This document shows, one piece after another, positions 27,517 to 36,509 of a stretch of 64,000 bases of DNA. The notes below the pieces were generated by a model that saw nothing but the letters and a program-made list of their open reading frames with translations, made no database searches and was not told where the DNA came from. The stretch is from Candidatus Zixiibacteriota bacterium (GTDB taxonomy: Bacteria; Zixibacteria; MSB-5A5; GN15; FEB-12). Position 1 is the stretch's first letter, and every line of letters begins with the position of its first letter. A program made the position numbers and the translations under genes. Location: assembly GCA_029860345.1 (NCBI GenBank), contig JAOUBJ010000002.1, positions 1 through 64,000 of the forward strand. Direction: 5' to 3'.

Positions 27517-30300
27517 ATGATGTTGCGTCGAGTTACTTTGGTTCTACTGTTCTTCGTTGCAGGCCTTCTGCAGGCCAATGCGGAGTTGTCATGGCGGGAA
27601 CTGCTTGATCAGGCGGACGCGCGTTCAGAAGAATTGCGACAGGATACGGCCATCGCGCTGGGTAGATTGGCCTTGTCGACGGCTGAGGCAGAGTTCGGTT
27701 CCGAGGATACGGCCGTGGCTCGCACCCTTCTCAGGATTGGTTACTATCATTTCTGCAAACAGGAGTACATGGAAGCGGAGCCGCTCAATATACGGGCCCT
27801 GGCTATTCATGAAAAGGCTCTCGGTCCCAGACATGCGTTAGTGGGGAAAAGCTCAACAAGTCTGGGCGTTCTCTACCGACGACTGGGCCGGTACGCCGAA
27901 GCCGAACCGCTACATGAGCGGGCTTTAGATATTTGGCAGGCGGTATACGGAGCAGACCACGAGTTTGTAGCGTGGATTCACCACAACCTGGTCTCTTTGT
28001 ATGAGTGTCAGGGCAGATTCGCCGAGGCGGAAATCCATTGTCAGCGAGCAATAGCCATTTGGGAGAACCACAACGGTGGGGATCATTCCATGATGACCGA
28101 AGGTCTCGGCACCCTGGCCAAGTTGCGTCAGGAGCAGGGTAGATACGATGAGGCGGAGTCGTTACTTGTGAAGGTATTGGCCATACGAGAGAAGACTCAT
28201 GGCCCGGACAATTCGTGGGTGGCTTCCACGCTGAACGGCTTGGCAAATCTCTATCGGGTTCAGGGCAGAGTATCCGAGGCCGAGAACATCGGTCGTCGCG
28301 CTCTGGCCATGGCCGAGAGAGGTCAGGGGCCTGATCATCCCCTTGTGGCGAGGTACCTGCATGACCTGGCCAATGTGTACTGTGACCAAGGTAAGCTTAA
28401 AGAAGCTGAGCCTCTGCTGGAGCGTGCGCTGGTTCTCATGAGGGGTGTGCTGGGAAATGAGAGCTACGGTGTGGCGACCATTGAAGAAACCTACTCAAAG
28501 CTATTCCGTTTGCGAGGCGATACCGTCAAGGCGATGGAGATGGCCGCGCGAGCCTGTAAAACAATGCACCGGAACTTCGTCGACAATGCCATGGTGCTGC
28601 CGGAAAAACACGCCCTTGCCTTCTCACAACTACTGCACAACTCGGTGGACAACTTAATAAGCTGCTACACGGAGCTTGGCTCCGGTGACATTCCAGTGAT
28701 GAAAACAGCCGCAGATATCATCCTCGCCACCAAGGGACGAGTATCCGATGGATTGTTTGATCGTCAGAGGTCTTTGGTGCAAGAGACAGATTCAACTACC
28801 ATGGCCGTGGCGGAAGAACTAAGGGTGGCCAAAGTACGATTGTCGCAACGATATGTTGAAGGTCTCGGCGAAGATTCAGACAATTATCGAAATAGTCTGG
28901 ATACGCTCACTATCCTGTTGAACGATCTGGAGACAGATCTTTCTCGCCGCAGCGCCAGTTTTAGGAAAAAACGGATTCTTAGAGACTTTAACGCAGACAG
29001 CATCCGTGCATCGCTTCCGGAAAACTCATGTCTGATAGAATACCTGAAGTACGACTATCTCCGGCTCCAACCGGACAGCGCCATACCTCATTACCTGGCC
29101 ATCGTATTGACCGCAAGTGCCGAGCCGGTGATTCTGAATATAGGGCCGGCGGAACCGATCGATCGCCTTATTGACCTATACCGGCAGCACATGCTTAGAG
29201 TGCCGCTGGCCGGGTTACCGTCGAATGATGATGTGGATGAGTATCGTGGCCTCGCTACAGAACTGTACCGGAGGATTTGGAAACCTGTCGAAGACCACAC
29301 TTCAAACAGGGAGTTGGTTCTGATCGCCCCTGACGGTGGGTTGAACCTGGTTTCGTTTGCGGCCTTGCTTGATGATGCCGGAACCTACCTGATAGAAAGG
29401 CACCCGATACACTATCTGTCGGTCGGACGTGATCTGGTCAGGCCAAAGGACGTTGCGACACCTGCAGTAGGTCTGTTTGCGCTGGGGGACCCCGACTACG
29501 ATGCCTCGATTGCCGACCGGCTGTCGAGTCTGGCATCTCTTGGGGACACTGTCACAAACTATCAATACAGCGTACCGGCGATTACTCGCATGGGTCGGGG
29601 TGAATTCAGAATGCTGAAGGTCAGCCCCCTGCCCTGGACGCGCCGAGAAGTGAATCGAATTGCTCAGGCATGGGCGGCTGCGTGGCAGGAACCGGCCCAT
29701 GTGCTTTGCGGCTCGGATGCCAGCGAAGAGAGATTAAAAGCCGAAGCGCCCGGCAAACGAGTGATACATCTGGCTACCCACGGCTACTTTCTTCAGGACA
29801 CCGCCGCCTCTGGGCACTCCGGCGGCGAAATCGGGCAGGAAGTGGGTATCGAGGTGAGAAACCCGCTGTTGAGGTCCGGTCTGTTCCTGGCAGGGGCCAA
29901 TCGGCGTGGTCAGACAGGGGATAGCGACAGGCTGGACGACGGTATCCTCACCGCTTTCGAAGTGTCGGCGATGAATCTTCAGGGCACAGAGTGGGTGGTG
30001 TTATCGGCCTGCGAGTCGGGACTCGGTGAAGTCAAAGCGGGCGAAGGCGTCTGGGGACTCAGGCGGGCTTTTCAAATGGCCGGGGCGCGAACAGTGATAA
30101 GTTCGCTATGGTCCATACCGGACAAGCAAACTGTGTCGATCATGGAGCAGCTATATTCCTCGGGCGACGACGATCTGGCCCGGGTCATGCATCAAATGGC
30201 CAAAAATGAAATTGAGAAAACTCGCAGCCGCGGCTTGCCTGATCATCCCTTTGCCTGGGCTGCCTTTGTGGCCGTTGGTGATCGGCGCGTGGGTAGATAG
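27517..30300 (+). CDS. Secreted TPR-CHAT (caspase-like) protein 2
   Basis: 927 residues, paralog of the preceding gene after a 107-base gap. The signal peptide is MMLRRVTLVLLFFVAGLLQANA. The tetratricopeptide repeats are here the kinesin-light-chain type, about 42 residues each (AEPLHERALDIWQAVYG, SLLVKVLAIREKTHG, NIGRRALAMAERGQG), covering residues 60-340. The CHAT domain follows with its dyad conserved: H755 in LATHGYF and C832 in LSACESG. Both paralogs thus keep catalytic residues. The gene ends one base before the end of the convergent anti-sigma gene. It may act as a partner or alternative sensor to protein 1; the substrate is unknown. Confidence 0.85.
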   Translation: MMLRRVTLVLLFFVAGLLQANAELSWRELLDQADARSEELRQDTAIALGRLALSTAEAEFGSEDTAVARTLLRIGYYHFCKQEYMEAEPLNIRALAIHEKALGPRHALVGKSSTSLGVLYRRLGRYAEAEPLHERALDIWQAVYGADHEFVAWIHHNLVSLYECQGRFAEAEIHCQRAIAIWENHNGGDHSMMTEGLGTLAKLRQEQGRYDEAESLLVKVLAIREKTHGPDNSWVASTLNGLANLYRVQGRVSEAENIGRRALAMAERGQGPDHPLVARYLHDLANVYCDQGKLKEAEPLLERALVLMRGVLGNESYGVATIEETYSKLFRLRGDTVKAMEMAARACKTMHRNFVDNAMVLPEKHALAFSQLLHNSVDNLISCYTELGSGDIPVMKTAADIILATKGRVSDGLFDRQRSLVQETDSTTMAVAEELRVAKVRLSQRYVEGLGEDSDNYRNSLDTLTILLNDLETDLSRRSASFRKKRILRDFNADSIRASLPENSCLIEYLKYDYLRLQPDSAIPHYLAIVLTASAEPVILNIGPAEPIDRLIDLYRQHMLRVPLAGLPSNDDVDEYRGLATELYRRIWKPVEDHTSNRELVLIAPDGGLNLVSFAALLDDAGTYLIERHPIHYLSVGRDLVRPKDVATPAVGLFALGDPDYDASIADRLSSLASLGDTVTNYQYSVPAITRMGRGEFRMLKVSPLPWTRREVNRIAQAWAAAWQEPAHVLCGSDASEERLKAEAPGKRVIHLATHGYFLQDTAASGHSGGEIGQEVGIEVRNPLLRSGLFLAGANRRGQTGDSDRLDDGILTAFEVSAMNLQGTEWVVLSACESGLGEVKAGEGVWGLRRAFQMAGARTVISSLWSIPDKQTVSIMEQLYSSGDDDLARVMHQMAKNEIEKTRSRGLPDHPFAWAAFVAVGDRRVGR

Positions 30301-30301
30301 T

Positions 30302-31159
30302 TCAACTCTTCCGGCGGATTTCAAAAGGTCGGGGTATCGTTATGCTGTCTGACTCCACGATATCGTAGAGAACGAGTTCATACAATCCCGGCGACATGAT
30401 TAGCTCAACAGTGGCAAAACCCAGACTGTCAAAAGTAATCAGGTTGGCTACGTGGAAAATGAGTGAGTCAAGGGCCACGTCCCGGATCAGAATACTGTAA
30501 TCATGATTCTCTTCAGGATCGACATAAACGCGCCCGGCGAAAGTGAAACTCTCAGTATTGCACTCAAAGACCGTTGGTGTCGATACGTTGCGAGTGACGG
30601 CCGGAAACGTCCCCTCGACCCTGGCCATCGGTTCTGTCCCATCGTTGGTCATCAAAGTCATGCTGACTACAACGATCACGGCCGCGGCGGCGACAGCAGC
30701 AAACGGTCGCCAAACCCGCTTTGTAAGATCGGTTATGTTGGAACGGCTCGGAGTTTTAAGGGATAGCCCATCCGACTCGGAGATAAGTGGAAGCTGGTCG
30801 GTCGATGTCAGCCCCGATAAGTCTGAAGGCAAAGCTGCCAGCTTCTCGACCGCTTCCCGGCAGAGTTGACACTCAGCCAGGTGCGCTTCGAATTCCGACC
30901 TTTGGGCCGTTTCCAGCGAATCACGGTCATTCACAAACTGATCCAACAGTGCGCTGTCAGCATGAGAATCCAGTCCGCAGCTGGGTAAATCGCTGGTGGC
31001 CAGGGCAAAAAGGACTTTTTCCCTTGCATATTCAGTTCGGCAAGCCTGGCATTGGAGTAAGTGCGATTCTACAGCCTCAGCCTCCTCCTTTGTTAGCTCA
31101 CTTTTGAAGAAAGGGGGCAAAAGTTCGCTGATTTGGCGGCATTTATTATGATCACTCAT
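30302..31159 (-). CDS. Zinc-finger anti-sigma factor (two zf-HC2-like modules, one membrane segment)
   Basis: 285 residues. The first module (residues about 1-50) has the H-x3-C-x2-C pattern in ESHLLQCQACRTEY; a second is in FEAHLAECQLCREAVE near residue 95. A single hydrophobic segment (FAAVAAAAVIVVVSMTLMT) near 150-170 puts the C-terminal 110 residues in the periplasm. This is the layout of membrane anti-sigma factors that hold an ECF sigma factor in the cytoplasm. It lies 80 bases downstream of the ECF sigma gene on the same strand. The doubled zinc module is unusual, since one is typical. The C-terminal part has no recognised sensor domain. Confidence 0.8.
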   Translation of the reverse strand: MSDHNKCRQISELLPPFFKSELTKEEAEAVESHLLQCQACRTEYAREKVLFALATSDLPSCGLDSHADSALLDQFVNDRDSLETAQRSEFEAHLAECQLCREAVEKLAALPSDLSGLTSTDQLPLISESDGLSLKTPSRSNITDLTKRVWRPFAAVAAAAVIVVVSMTLMTNDGTEPMARVEGTFPAVTRNVSTPTVFECNTESFTFAGRVYVDPEENHDYSILIRDVALDSLIFHVANLITFDSLGFATVELIMSPGLYELVLYDIVESDSITIPRPFEIRRKS

Positions 31160-31239
31160 CTTCCCAACCTCGGTAAACTCTGTCGTTTCAGAATTCTCTC
31201 ATCTACACCTGATTAGTCCGTTACTGGGGCAAAAGGTTC

Positions 31240-31848
31240 TCATTTTTCGAAAAGCTCCACCTTCTCTTTGGCCATCTGGCGGCAGTGCCACATCTTGCGC
31301 TTCACGCTACCCTCGCTAAGTCCAAGTTGTTCTGCGACTTGCTTGTAGTTGCGCTTGCCAAAAAAGACCGCCCGCCAGAGACTCCGGCACTCTTTTGGAA
31401 GCGACATCAGTACCCGGTAAGCGGTCTTGCGCTGCTCTTGAGCCATTATCTGATCTTCCTGTGAACAGGCGGCATCAACCACCGTAACCTTATCGATGTC
31501 AGCCAATTCTACTGCTCGCGCCGATTTGTAGTAGTCAATGCAGGTTCGGCGGGCTATTGTGTAAACATAGGTCTTGAAAGAGGAGCGCCCCTCGAATTTC
31601 TTCTTGGTCAAACTTTCAATTACCTTAATGAAGCAGTCCTGAGCAATGTCATCGGCCGATTGCACATCGGTCCAGTTCCACTTATGCACGATCATATCTA
31701 TGATCTGCCTCAATTCCGCGATGAACTGCCGGTCGTTCTCACGGATGCGACGCAACAACTGATCTGCAATTAGTTCTACCACAACATCAGTATACAAATT
31801 GCTCCAATCAATGCCAACCGATTTGGTGCTAGTTTCTGATCCGATCAA
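31240..31848 (-). CDS. ECF-type RNA polymerase sigma factor
   Basis: About 202 residues. Region 2 is at about 45-110 (DDIAQDCFIKVIESLTKKKFEG, then FKTYVYTIARRTCIDYYKSA). Region 4 is at 140-195 (VLMSLPKECRSLWRAVFFG, YKQVAEQLGLSEGSVKRKMW). The frame begins with TTG at 31848, and no ATG is available near the front; a start at a later TTG or GTG around codons 18-23 is possible. The relic copy at 36087-36203 keeps the same TTG and reading frame, which supports translation from near there. It pairs with the adjacent anti-sigma factor. Target promoters may include the CHAT genes or the divergent dockerin gene at 32156; this is inference. Confidence 0.85.
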   Translation of the reverse strand: MIGSETSTKSVGIDWSNLYTDVVVELIADQLLRRIRENDRQFIAELRQIIDMIVHKWNWTDVQSADDIAQDCFIKVIESLTKKKFEGRSSFKTYVYTIARRTCIDYYKSARAVELADIDKVTVVDAACSQEDQIMAQEQRKTAYRVLMSLPKECRSLWRAVFFGKRNYKQVAEQLGLSEGSVKRKMWHCRQMAKEKVELFEK

Positions 31849-31906
31849 TAATAGATCTGTCCACTTTTCTGCGAACCATTTGTCCGGATCGTGGACAAAC
31901 TAGTTG
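31748..31906. repeat. Duplicated block, copy 1 (5' end of ECF sigma gene plus promoter region)
   Basis: These 159 bases align without gaps to 36103-36261, at roughly 80% identity by eye over the first 100 bases. The block covers the first 34 codons of the ECF sigma gene and the adjoining intergenic sequence. It is the left edge of a tandem duplication about 4.35 kb long that gave rise to the two dockerin genes at 32156 and 36510. Confidence 0.8.
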
Positions 31907-32155
31907 GGCAACCTGGAGACAACAGCAAAGATATAGTGGAGCGGGACGTCAGCTACTTGGTAGGTGCGGAGAGGAGAGATATGGATGGTGGATTAACTCT
32001 ATGCGAAAACAGAGTCGGGAGAGGGCTCAAACTAGACGCCAGGTGCTCAGGCGTTTAGAAAACATGAAAGTAGAATGCGGAGGCATCAGATGTTGAAAAT
32101 GGACTATTTAACGAGGGGTATTCGGGGGCGATCATATCACGACTGGAGTCATGTT
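31849..32155. other. Divergent intergenic region between ECF sigma and dockerin genes
   Basis: 307 bases with no gene. The first 60 hold the inverted repeats described separately. The rest is purine-rich (GGAGAGGAGAGATATGGATGG near 31970) with several GA-rich stretches but no clear second promoter. Its length is almost the same as in the duplicated copy before 36510. Confidence 0.5.
31858..31899. promoter_or_regulatory. Inverted repeats between the ECF sigma gene and the dockerin gene
   Basis: TGTCCAC at 31858-31864 pairs with GTGGACA at 31891-31897. Inside it TTTGTCC (31879-31885) pairs with GGACAAA (31893-31899). GCGAACC at 31871-31877 resembles an ECF -35 element. The outer repeat is kept in the duplicated copy at 36213-36251 while surrounding bases have drifted, which hints at function as an operator or an ECF promoter. 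Direction of control is unknown. Confidence 0.4.
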
Positions 32156-35100
32156 ATGTGCAAGTATACTCTCAGTTTACTATTCGTTGCCGCAGCCATG
32201 CTGGCGGCGACACCCGCCGCGCAGGCCGGGACTTTCCAAGACAAGAACAGTTCGGCGAAAACCGTGGATGAAGGTCGCTCTGCGAAGCCCGGCTGGCGAT
32301 ACCAGCAGGCAGAGTTACCCGAGGTTTCGTCTCAGGACGCTGGTTTTCAGGATGAGCGTGACGATTGTAGCAGCGTTTACTACTACAACGATAGCTCTTC
32401 GAATGTCTTCATCTGGCCCCTGCCGCAGGACAGCGTCGACTGGCTGGCCGTCCGTTTCGACAACGATGGTGCCAGCGAGTGCACGCTTAAGGTGGCCAGG
32501 GTCACGCTCAACCGTGGGTATATGGCAGGTGCGCCCGACCTGCAAATCGGTGTCTTTGATGATGACGGCTTCGGCCTCCCGGGTAGCCTTCTCGCGTCCG
32601 AGACTGTTCCGTATGATTCCTTGCCGACTGGGAACTACGGGTGGGCGGAGGCGGATTTCTCTTCCTACAATCTGGTTTTCGGAACGGGAGAGAACTATCA
32701 CATAGGTGTGAGTGTGATCCCCCAGGTGGGAGATACGTTGTTCCCGGTGAGTGATGTCGGAGACGGTGTTCACTCCGGCGAGCAGCGGTCGACCTACCAG
32801 GGCTATGGTGTCTGGTCGACGATCTACTCGGCAACGGGCACCGACTATGTATTCTGGATCGAGGCGGAAATGTGCTGCTCCATTATCGAATGTGTCCCGC
32901 CGCCAGCCGGTATGGTCGCCTGGTGGCCGCTGGATGAAACGTCGGGACAGACTTCAGATGACATAGCAGGTGCCGCCAATAATGCGGGTACCTGGATGAA
33001 CAGCCCGATTCCAGTGACTGGAAAGGTCGATGGCGCATTAAGCTTCAACGGGTCAAACTCTGTTGATGTGCCCAACGATCCCGAATTGAACTTCGGCACA
33101 AGCGATTATTCCGTCGATTTGTGGATCAAGTCCACAGATGTTTCCACAACGCCGAGCACAATCCTGGACAAACGAACGGGCTCTGTTCCTAATATAACTG
33201 GCTACGTACTCTTCCTGTACAACGGTTACCTGGGTTCGCAAATTGGTGACGGGAGTGGGTATATGAGCTGGACCTCGACAGGGTTCGTCGCTGATGGAAA
33301 CTGGCATCATGTCGCGGTCACTGTGGACAGAGACAATCCGTCGGGTTGGCTCTATTATGTGGATGGTAGTGCCGTCGGGCCCCCAGCCAATCCAACGGCT
33401 TATCAAGGGAGTCTGACCAACACCGCCCCATTAGTAATGGCGAGAAACCTGGTGACTCCCGGTCATGTGTTTACCGGTACACTTGACGAGATTGAGCTTT
33501 TCAACCGTGTCCTCGATCCTTTGGAGATTTATTCCATTTGGGAAGCAGACAGTTTCGGCAAGTGCAAAGATACCTGCTATGCCGACGGTGATGCCAACGG
33601 CGACGGCATCTTCCTGTCGGTGGCGGACCTGGTTTATCTTATTGCTTATTTGAACGGAGCCGGTCCTGCTCCGCCAATACCGTACAAGGCGGACCTCACC
33701 GGTGACGGCGTCATTGACGGCGGCGATGTTCAGTTGTACAAGAACTATTTCATCTACGGCATAGGCGTCTTCCCCAGATTCCCGGTTCCCTGCCCGTGCG
33801 ACCCGGTTCTGGCGCCGGCGGCTGTTTATCTTCACAGTGTGGATGGCGGGGGTGGTCGGGGGCCCGGCGAAGTGATAGCGGGACTCCCCTTCATCATGAA
33901 CATTGGCCTTCGGAATTACGCCGAGACGAATGCAACTTCCATCTCACATGGCCTGAAAATCTACTCGCCCGATGGAGCGATCTGGGAGCCGCCGATGGTC
34001 GGTTACCTGGAGTCATTCCCGGCGGAATCGTTCTTCGATGTTACTTGGACCGGCGACTTCGAGTGTACCGGCTCCGGCGTTGACACCGTAGCGTTTTCGG
34101 CTCAAGCTACCAGCTTGTCGGGCCTCCCCCAGGGATATGATGATGCCGTATTTGGCGTGGCCTCTGTCGTGAATCATGAGCAGATAGGGAAGACCATTTG
34201 CATCGATTCGACCTTTTTCCCTCCGGATGGTGCATGGCAGTGGGAGACGTCCCTTTCCACCGTCGAGCCAGTGTGGGGCGGTCCCTACTGCTTCGACATC
34301 CTTGGGTACGCCTATGATACCGTTCTTGCGTATGGTGCGCTTATGACGTCTGTGGGAACAGCCGAGCTTGGCGTAAACCCGGACAGTTCCGTCTCAGTCT
34401 CCAATCTTGGTGACGGTGGTACAGATGGTGTTAGGCTGGGATTCGGCGAGGCGCTGACGGCTACAATCGGGTTCGGTGGCCCAGACCTCATTCCAGCGAA
34501 GGGTGCCATCGCAGTCTTTTGTCCCCTGGGTCTTGAATACATGTGCTGCTGGAATCCGGCCGATCCCCACAAAAACTGCCTCTACCCTGGAACTGACTGC
34601 TACGACCTTCACCAGTGTGTCGTCTACGGTAAACCCAAATACTGGGGGGTTTGCGAGCCCGCCTTCGAAGTCATGACCGACCCCATGCGCGGACCGGAAG
34701 ACCTACGCTGCCTGATCTTCGTGCCACCGGGTAGCGACAGCGCCACAGTCCGCATGGACGGCTACCATGACGCGGCCGGTTTCACACTGTACGTGTACGA
34801 AGGCGGCGGTCTGGTTGATTCCGTTGACTGCGAGAGTGGTACGGACATCATCACGGGCAGGGCTATGCCGACAGCAATGTCGGTTGGGGAAATGTCCGCC
34901 CTGACCTGGACCTCAAGCATGGACTTCGCCATCGAAGGTGGTGGAGTGCTCCACGGAGATGAACTACGCTCCAGGCCACACAGCGCGACACGAACGGATG
35001 AAGTTGTGTCACGGGTGATTGTCCTGGGTGCCGGGCTCTCGGAGTTCGTCATCGACGGCGTGGAGACGATCTCCTGCTGCGAACTCCGCGGCGATTTCAC

Positions 35101-35938
35101 CCATAACGGCCAGGTCGACATATCCGACCTGGTGGACCTCGTAGATTACATGTTCACCGGTGGTCCCGCGCCGTTGTGCGATGAAGAAGCCGACCTGAAC
35201 GGTGACGGTGGCATTGACATCGCCGACCTGGTCTACATGGTCGACTTCATGTTCACCGGCGGTCCGGCGCCGGTGCCGTGCGATCAGCCAGCGCCGGTTT
35301 CCAGAGTGGTAGGTAAGGTGTCGAACATCTCCTTCGATATTGAGTATGCCGATGGAATCTCTACCGTAATCATGAACTCGCCGATCGACCTGCGTGGTAT
35401 CCAGTTGGAACTCAAAGGCGCCGGTCCAGTGCCCGAGAATCTGGTCGGTGAACATGTCGACATGGTCCACGGCCGTGACGGTTGGGTGGTCAAGGTTGGC
35501 TTGCTCGATCTTGACGGCAGTGAAGTTGTCACGTCCGACGTGACTCGAATCATCCGATTTGAGGGTGAGTACACGCTGGAATCGGTCATTGTGGCCGATG
35601 AGCAAGCTCGTTCGATCACACCGACTATTGGGCAGTCCGCCAAGCGCAACGAATTGCCGACGGACTACGCGCTGGGTCAAAACTATCCAAACCCGTTCAA
35701 CCCGAATACTTCTATCGCCTTTGCCTTGCCTGAAGCCACCGAGGTCATGTTGGAGGTGTACAATCTCTTGGGCCAGCGGGTCAAGACACTGATAAACCGG
35801 CGGCTGGAGGCCGGACACCATGCGGCAGTATGGGATAGCCGTAACGAGTCTGGTCAAACTGTGTCTTCAGGCGTTTACTTCTACCGTATGGAGACGCCGA
35901 ACTACATGGAAAGTAGGAAGATGGTCCTGCTTAAATAA
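32156..35938 (+). CDS. Secreted LamG-like / dockerin protein with type IX sorting tail, copy 1
   Basis: 1,260 residues. The start at 32156 is set by GGAG 7 bases upstream and a signal peptide (MCKYTLSLLFVAAAML...AQA); the frame is open 27 codons further upstream. A beta-rich segment is followed at about 255-453 by a LamG/concanavalin-like domain (MVAWWPLDETSGQ, WHHVAVTVD, GTLDEIELFNRVL). A dockerin-like segment lies at about 474-538 (DANGDGIFLSVADLVYLI, DLTGDGVIDGGDV). An approximately 165-residue module (IYSPDGAIWEPP ... WGGPYCFDI), a second dockerin at about 976-1041 and a type IX sorting domain from about 1165 (LGQNYPNPFNP, YNLLGQRVK, GVYFYRMET) follow. It is probably moved across the outer membrane by a type IX system and attached to the surface. 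Confidence 0.85.
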   Translation: MCKYTLSLLFVAAAMLAATPAAQAGTFQDKNSSAKTVDEGRSAKPGWRYQQAELPEVSSQDAGFQDERDDCSSVYYYNDSSSNVFIWPLPQDSVDWLAVRFDNDGASECTLKVARVTLNRGYMAGAPDLQIGVFDDDGFGLPGSLLASETVPYDSLPTGNYGWAEADFSSYNLVFGTGENYHIGVSVIPQVGDTLFPVSDVGDGVHSGEQRSTYQGYGVWSTIYSATGTDYVFWIEAEMCCSIIECVPPPAGMVAWWPLDETSGQTSDDIAGAANNAGTWMNSPIPVTGKVDGALSFNGSNSVDVPNDPELNFGTSDYSVDLWIKSTDVSTTPSTILDKRTGSVPNITGYVLFLYNGYLGSQIGDGSGYMSWTSTGFVADGNWHHVAVTVDRDNPSGWLYYVDGSAVGPPANPTAYQGSLTNTAPLVMARNLVTPGHVFTGTLDEIELFNRVLDPLEIYSIWEADSFGKCKDTCYADGDANGDGIFLSVADLVYLIAYLNGAGPAPPIPYKADLTGDGVIDGGDVQLYKNYFIYGIGVFPRFPVPCPCDPVLAPAAVYLHSVDGGGGRGPGEVIAGLPFIMNIGLRNYAETNATSISHGLKIYSPDGAIWEPPMVGYLESFPAESFFDVTWTGDFECTGSGVDTVAFSAQATSLSGLPQGYDDAVFGVASVVNHEQIGKTICIDSTFFPPDGAWQWETSLSTVEPVWGGPYCFDILGYAYDTVLAYGALMTSVGTAELGVNPDSSVSVSNLGDGGTDGVRLGFGEALTATIGFGGPDLIPAKGAIAVFCPLGLEYMCCWNPADPHKNCLYPGTDCYDLHQCVVYGKPKYWGVCEPAFEVMTDPMRGPEDLRCLIFVPPGSDSATVRMDGYHDAAGFTLYVYEGGGLVDSVDCESGTDIITGRAMPTAMSVGEMSALTWTSSMDFAIEGGGVLHGDELRSRPHSATRTDEVVSRVIVLGAGLSEFVIDGVETISCCELRGDFTHNGQVDISDLVDLVDYMFTGGPAPLCDEEADLNGDGGIDIADLVYMVDFMFTGGPAPVPCDQPAPVSRVVGKVSNISFDIEYADGISTVIMNSPIDLRGIQLELKGAGPVPENLVGEHVDMVHGRDGWVVKVGLLDLDGSEVVTSDVTRIIRFEGEYTLESVIVADEQARSITPTIGQSAKRNELPTDYALGQNYPNPFNPNTSIAFALPEATEVMLEVYNLLGQRVKTLINRRLEAGHHAAVWDSRNESGQTVSSGVYFYRMETPNYMESRKMVLLK

Positions 35939-35956
35939 ACAGGGGATGGTGAGAGT

Positions 35957-36028
35957 TTCCCGCCAACCTCTGCGGCGGGAAGCATGTAACCCGGCGACGT
36001 TAGTGCTCAGCGTCGCCGGGTTTTGTTT
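35957..36028 (+). terminator. Double-hairpin rho-independent terminator of copy 1
   Basis: The first hairpin has stem TTCCCGCC (35957-35964) and GGCGGGAA (35974-35981). The second has the perfect 12-bp stem AACCCGGCGACG (35988-35999) and its complement (36011-36022), followed by a T-rich run. The pair recurs after the duplicated gene at 39504-39572. Confidence 0.85.
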
Positions 36029-36086
36029 GATACGGTTCTTGTTCGAGGTTCTGTTGTTTCAACGCGCGGTCCTGAACGTTTTTCCC

Positions 36087-36203
36087 TTAATCGACTCGGG
36101 CACGACGCAGCAACTGATCTGCGATTAATTCTACGCCCACATTAATATGCAAACTGCTCGAATCATTGCCAGACGATTCAGCGCCAGTTTCTGATCCAAT
36201 CAA
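36087..36203 (-). pseudogene. Relic of the ECF sigma factor 5' end
   Basis: Read on the minus strand from TTG at 36203, the frame matches the start of the ECF sigma gene at 31848: IGSET at the front and VELIADQLLRR at codons 24-34, with many changes between. Similarity stops at the junction (36103), and the frame ends in TAA at 36087 after 38 codons. It is a by-product of the tandem duplication. It lacks both DNA-binding regions, so it cannot act as a sigma factor. Confidence 0.75.
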
Positions 36204-36509
36204 TAATAAATTTGTCCACTTTTCTGCGAACCTTCTGAGCCGATCGTGGACTAATCAGTTGTGATGAATAAGAACGACTACAACGATGCGAGGAATAGAG
36301 AACATGAGAACGCAACTATTCCGAAAGGAGGGAGATGGATGGACAACTATCTCAACGGCATCCCCGAGCTGGGCAACGGCTCGATCACTACGCCTGACCT
36401 ATAGGCGATAACCAATCAAGACAAAAGAAAGCAGAGGCTACAAGTGTTGAGAACAGACTATTCGATAAGGGCTACACGGGGGCAACCAAAACAAGAATGG
36501 AGTCATGTT

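Larger units (their letters stand above)
35939..36509. other. Duplication junction region between the two dockerin genes
   Basis: 571 bases without an intact gene. In order it holds the double-hairpin terminator, a short junction segment (about 36029-36100) that resembles the sequence before the kinase gene, the relic of the ECF sigma gene 5' end, and a copy of the promoter region with the outer inverted repeat TGTCCAC (36213-36219) and GTGGAC (36246-36251). GGAG at 36499-36502 serves the next gene. Confidence 0.7.

Noticed and set aside
24566-30300. TPR-CHAT proteins as part of a CRISPR-guided protease (Craspase-type) system
   Set aside because: Both have signal peptides, and there is no Cas effector or CRISPR array in the window.
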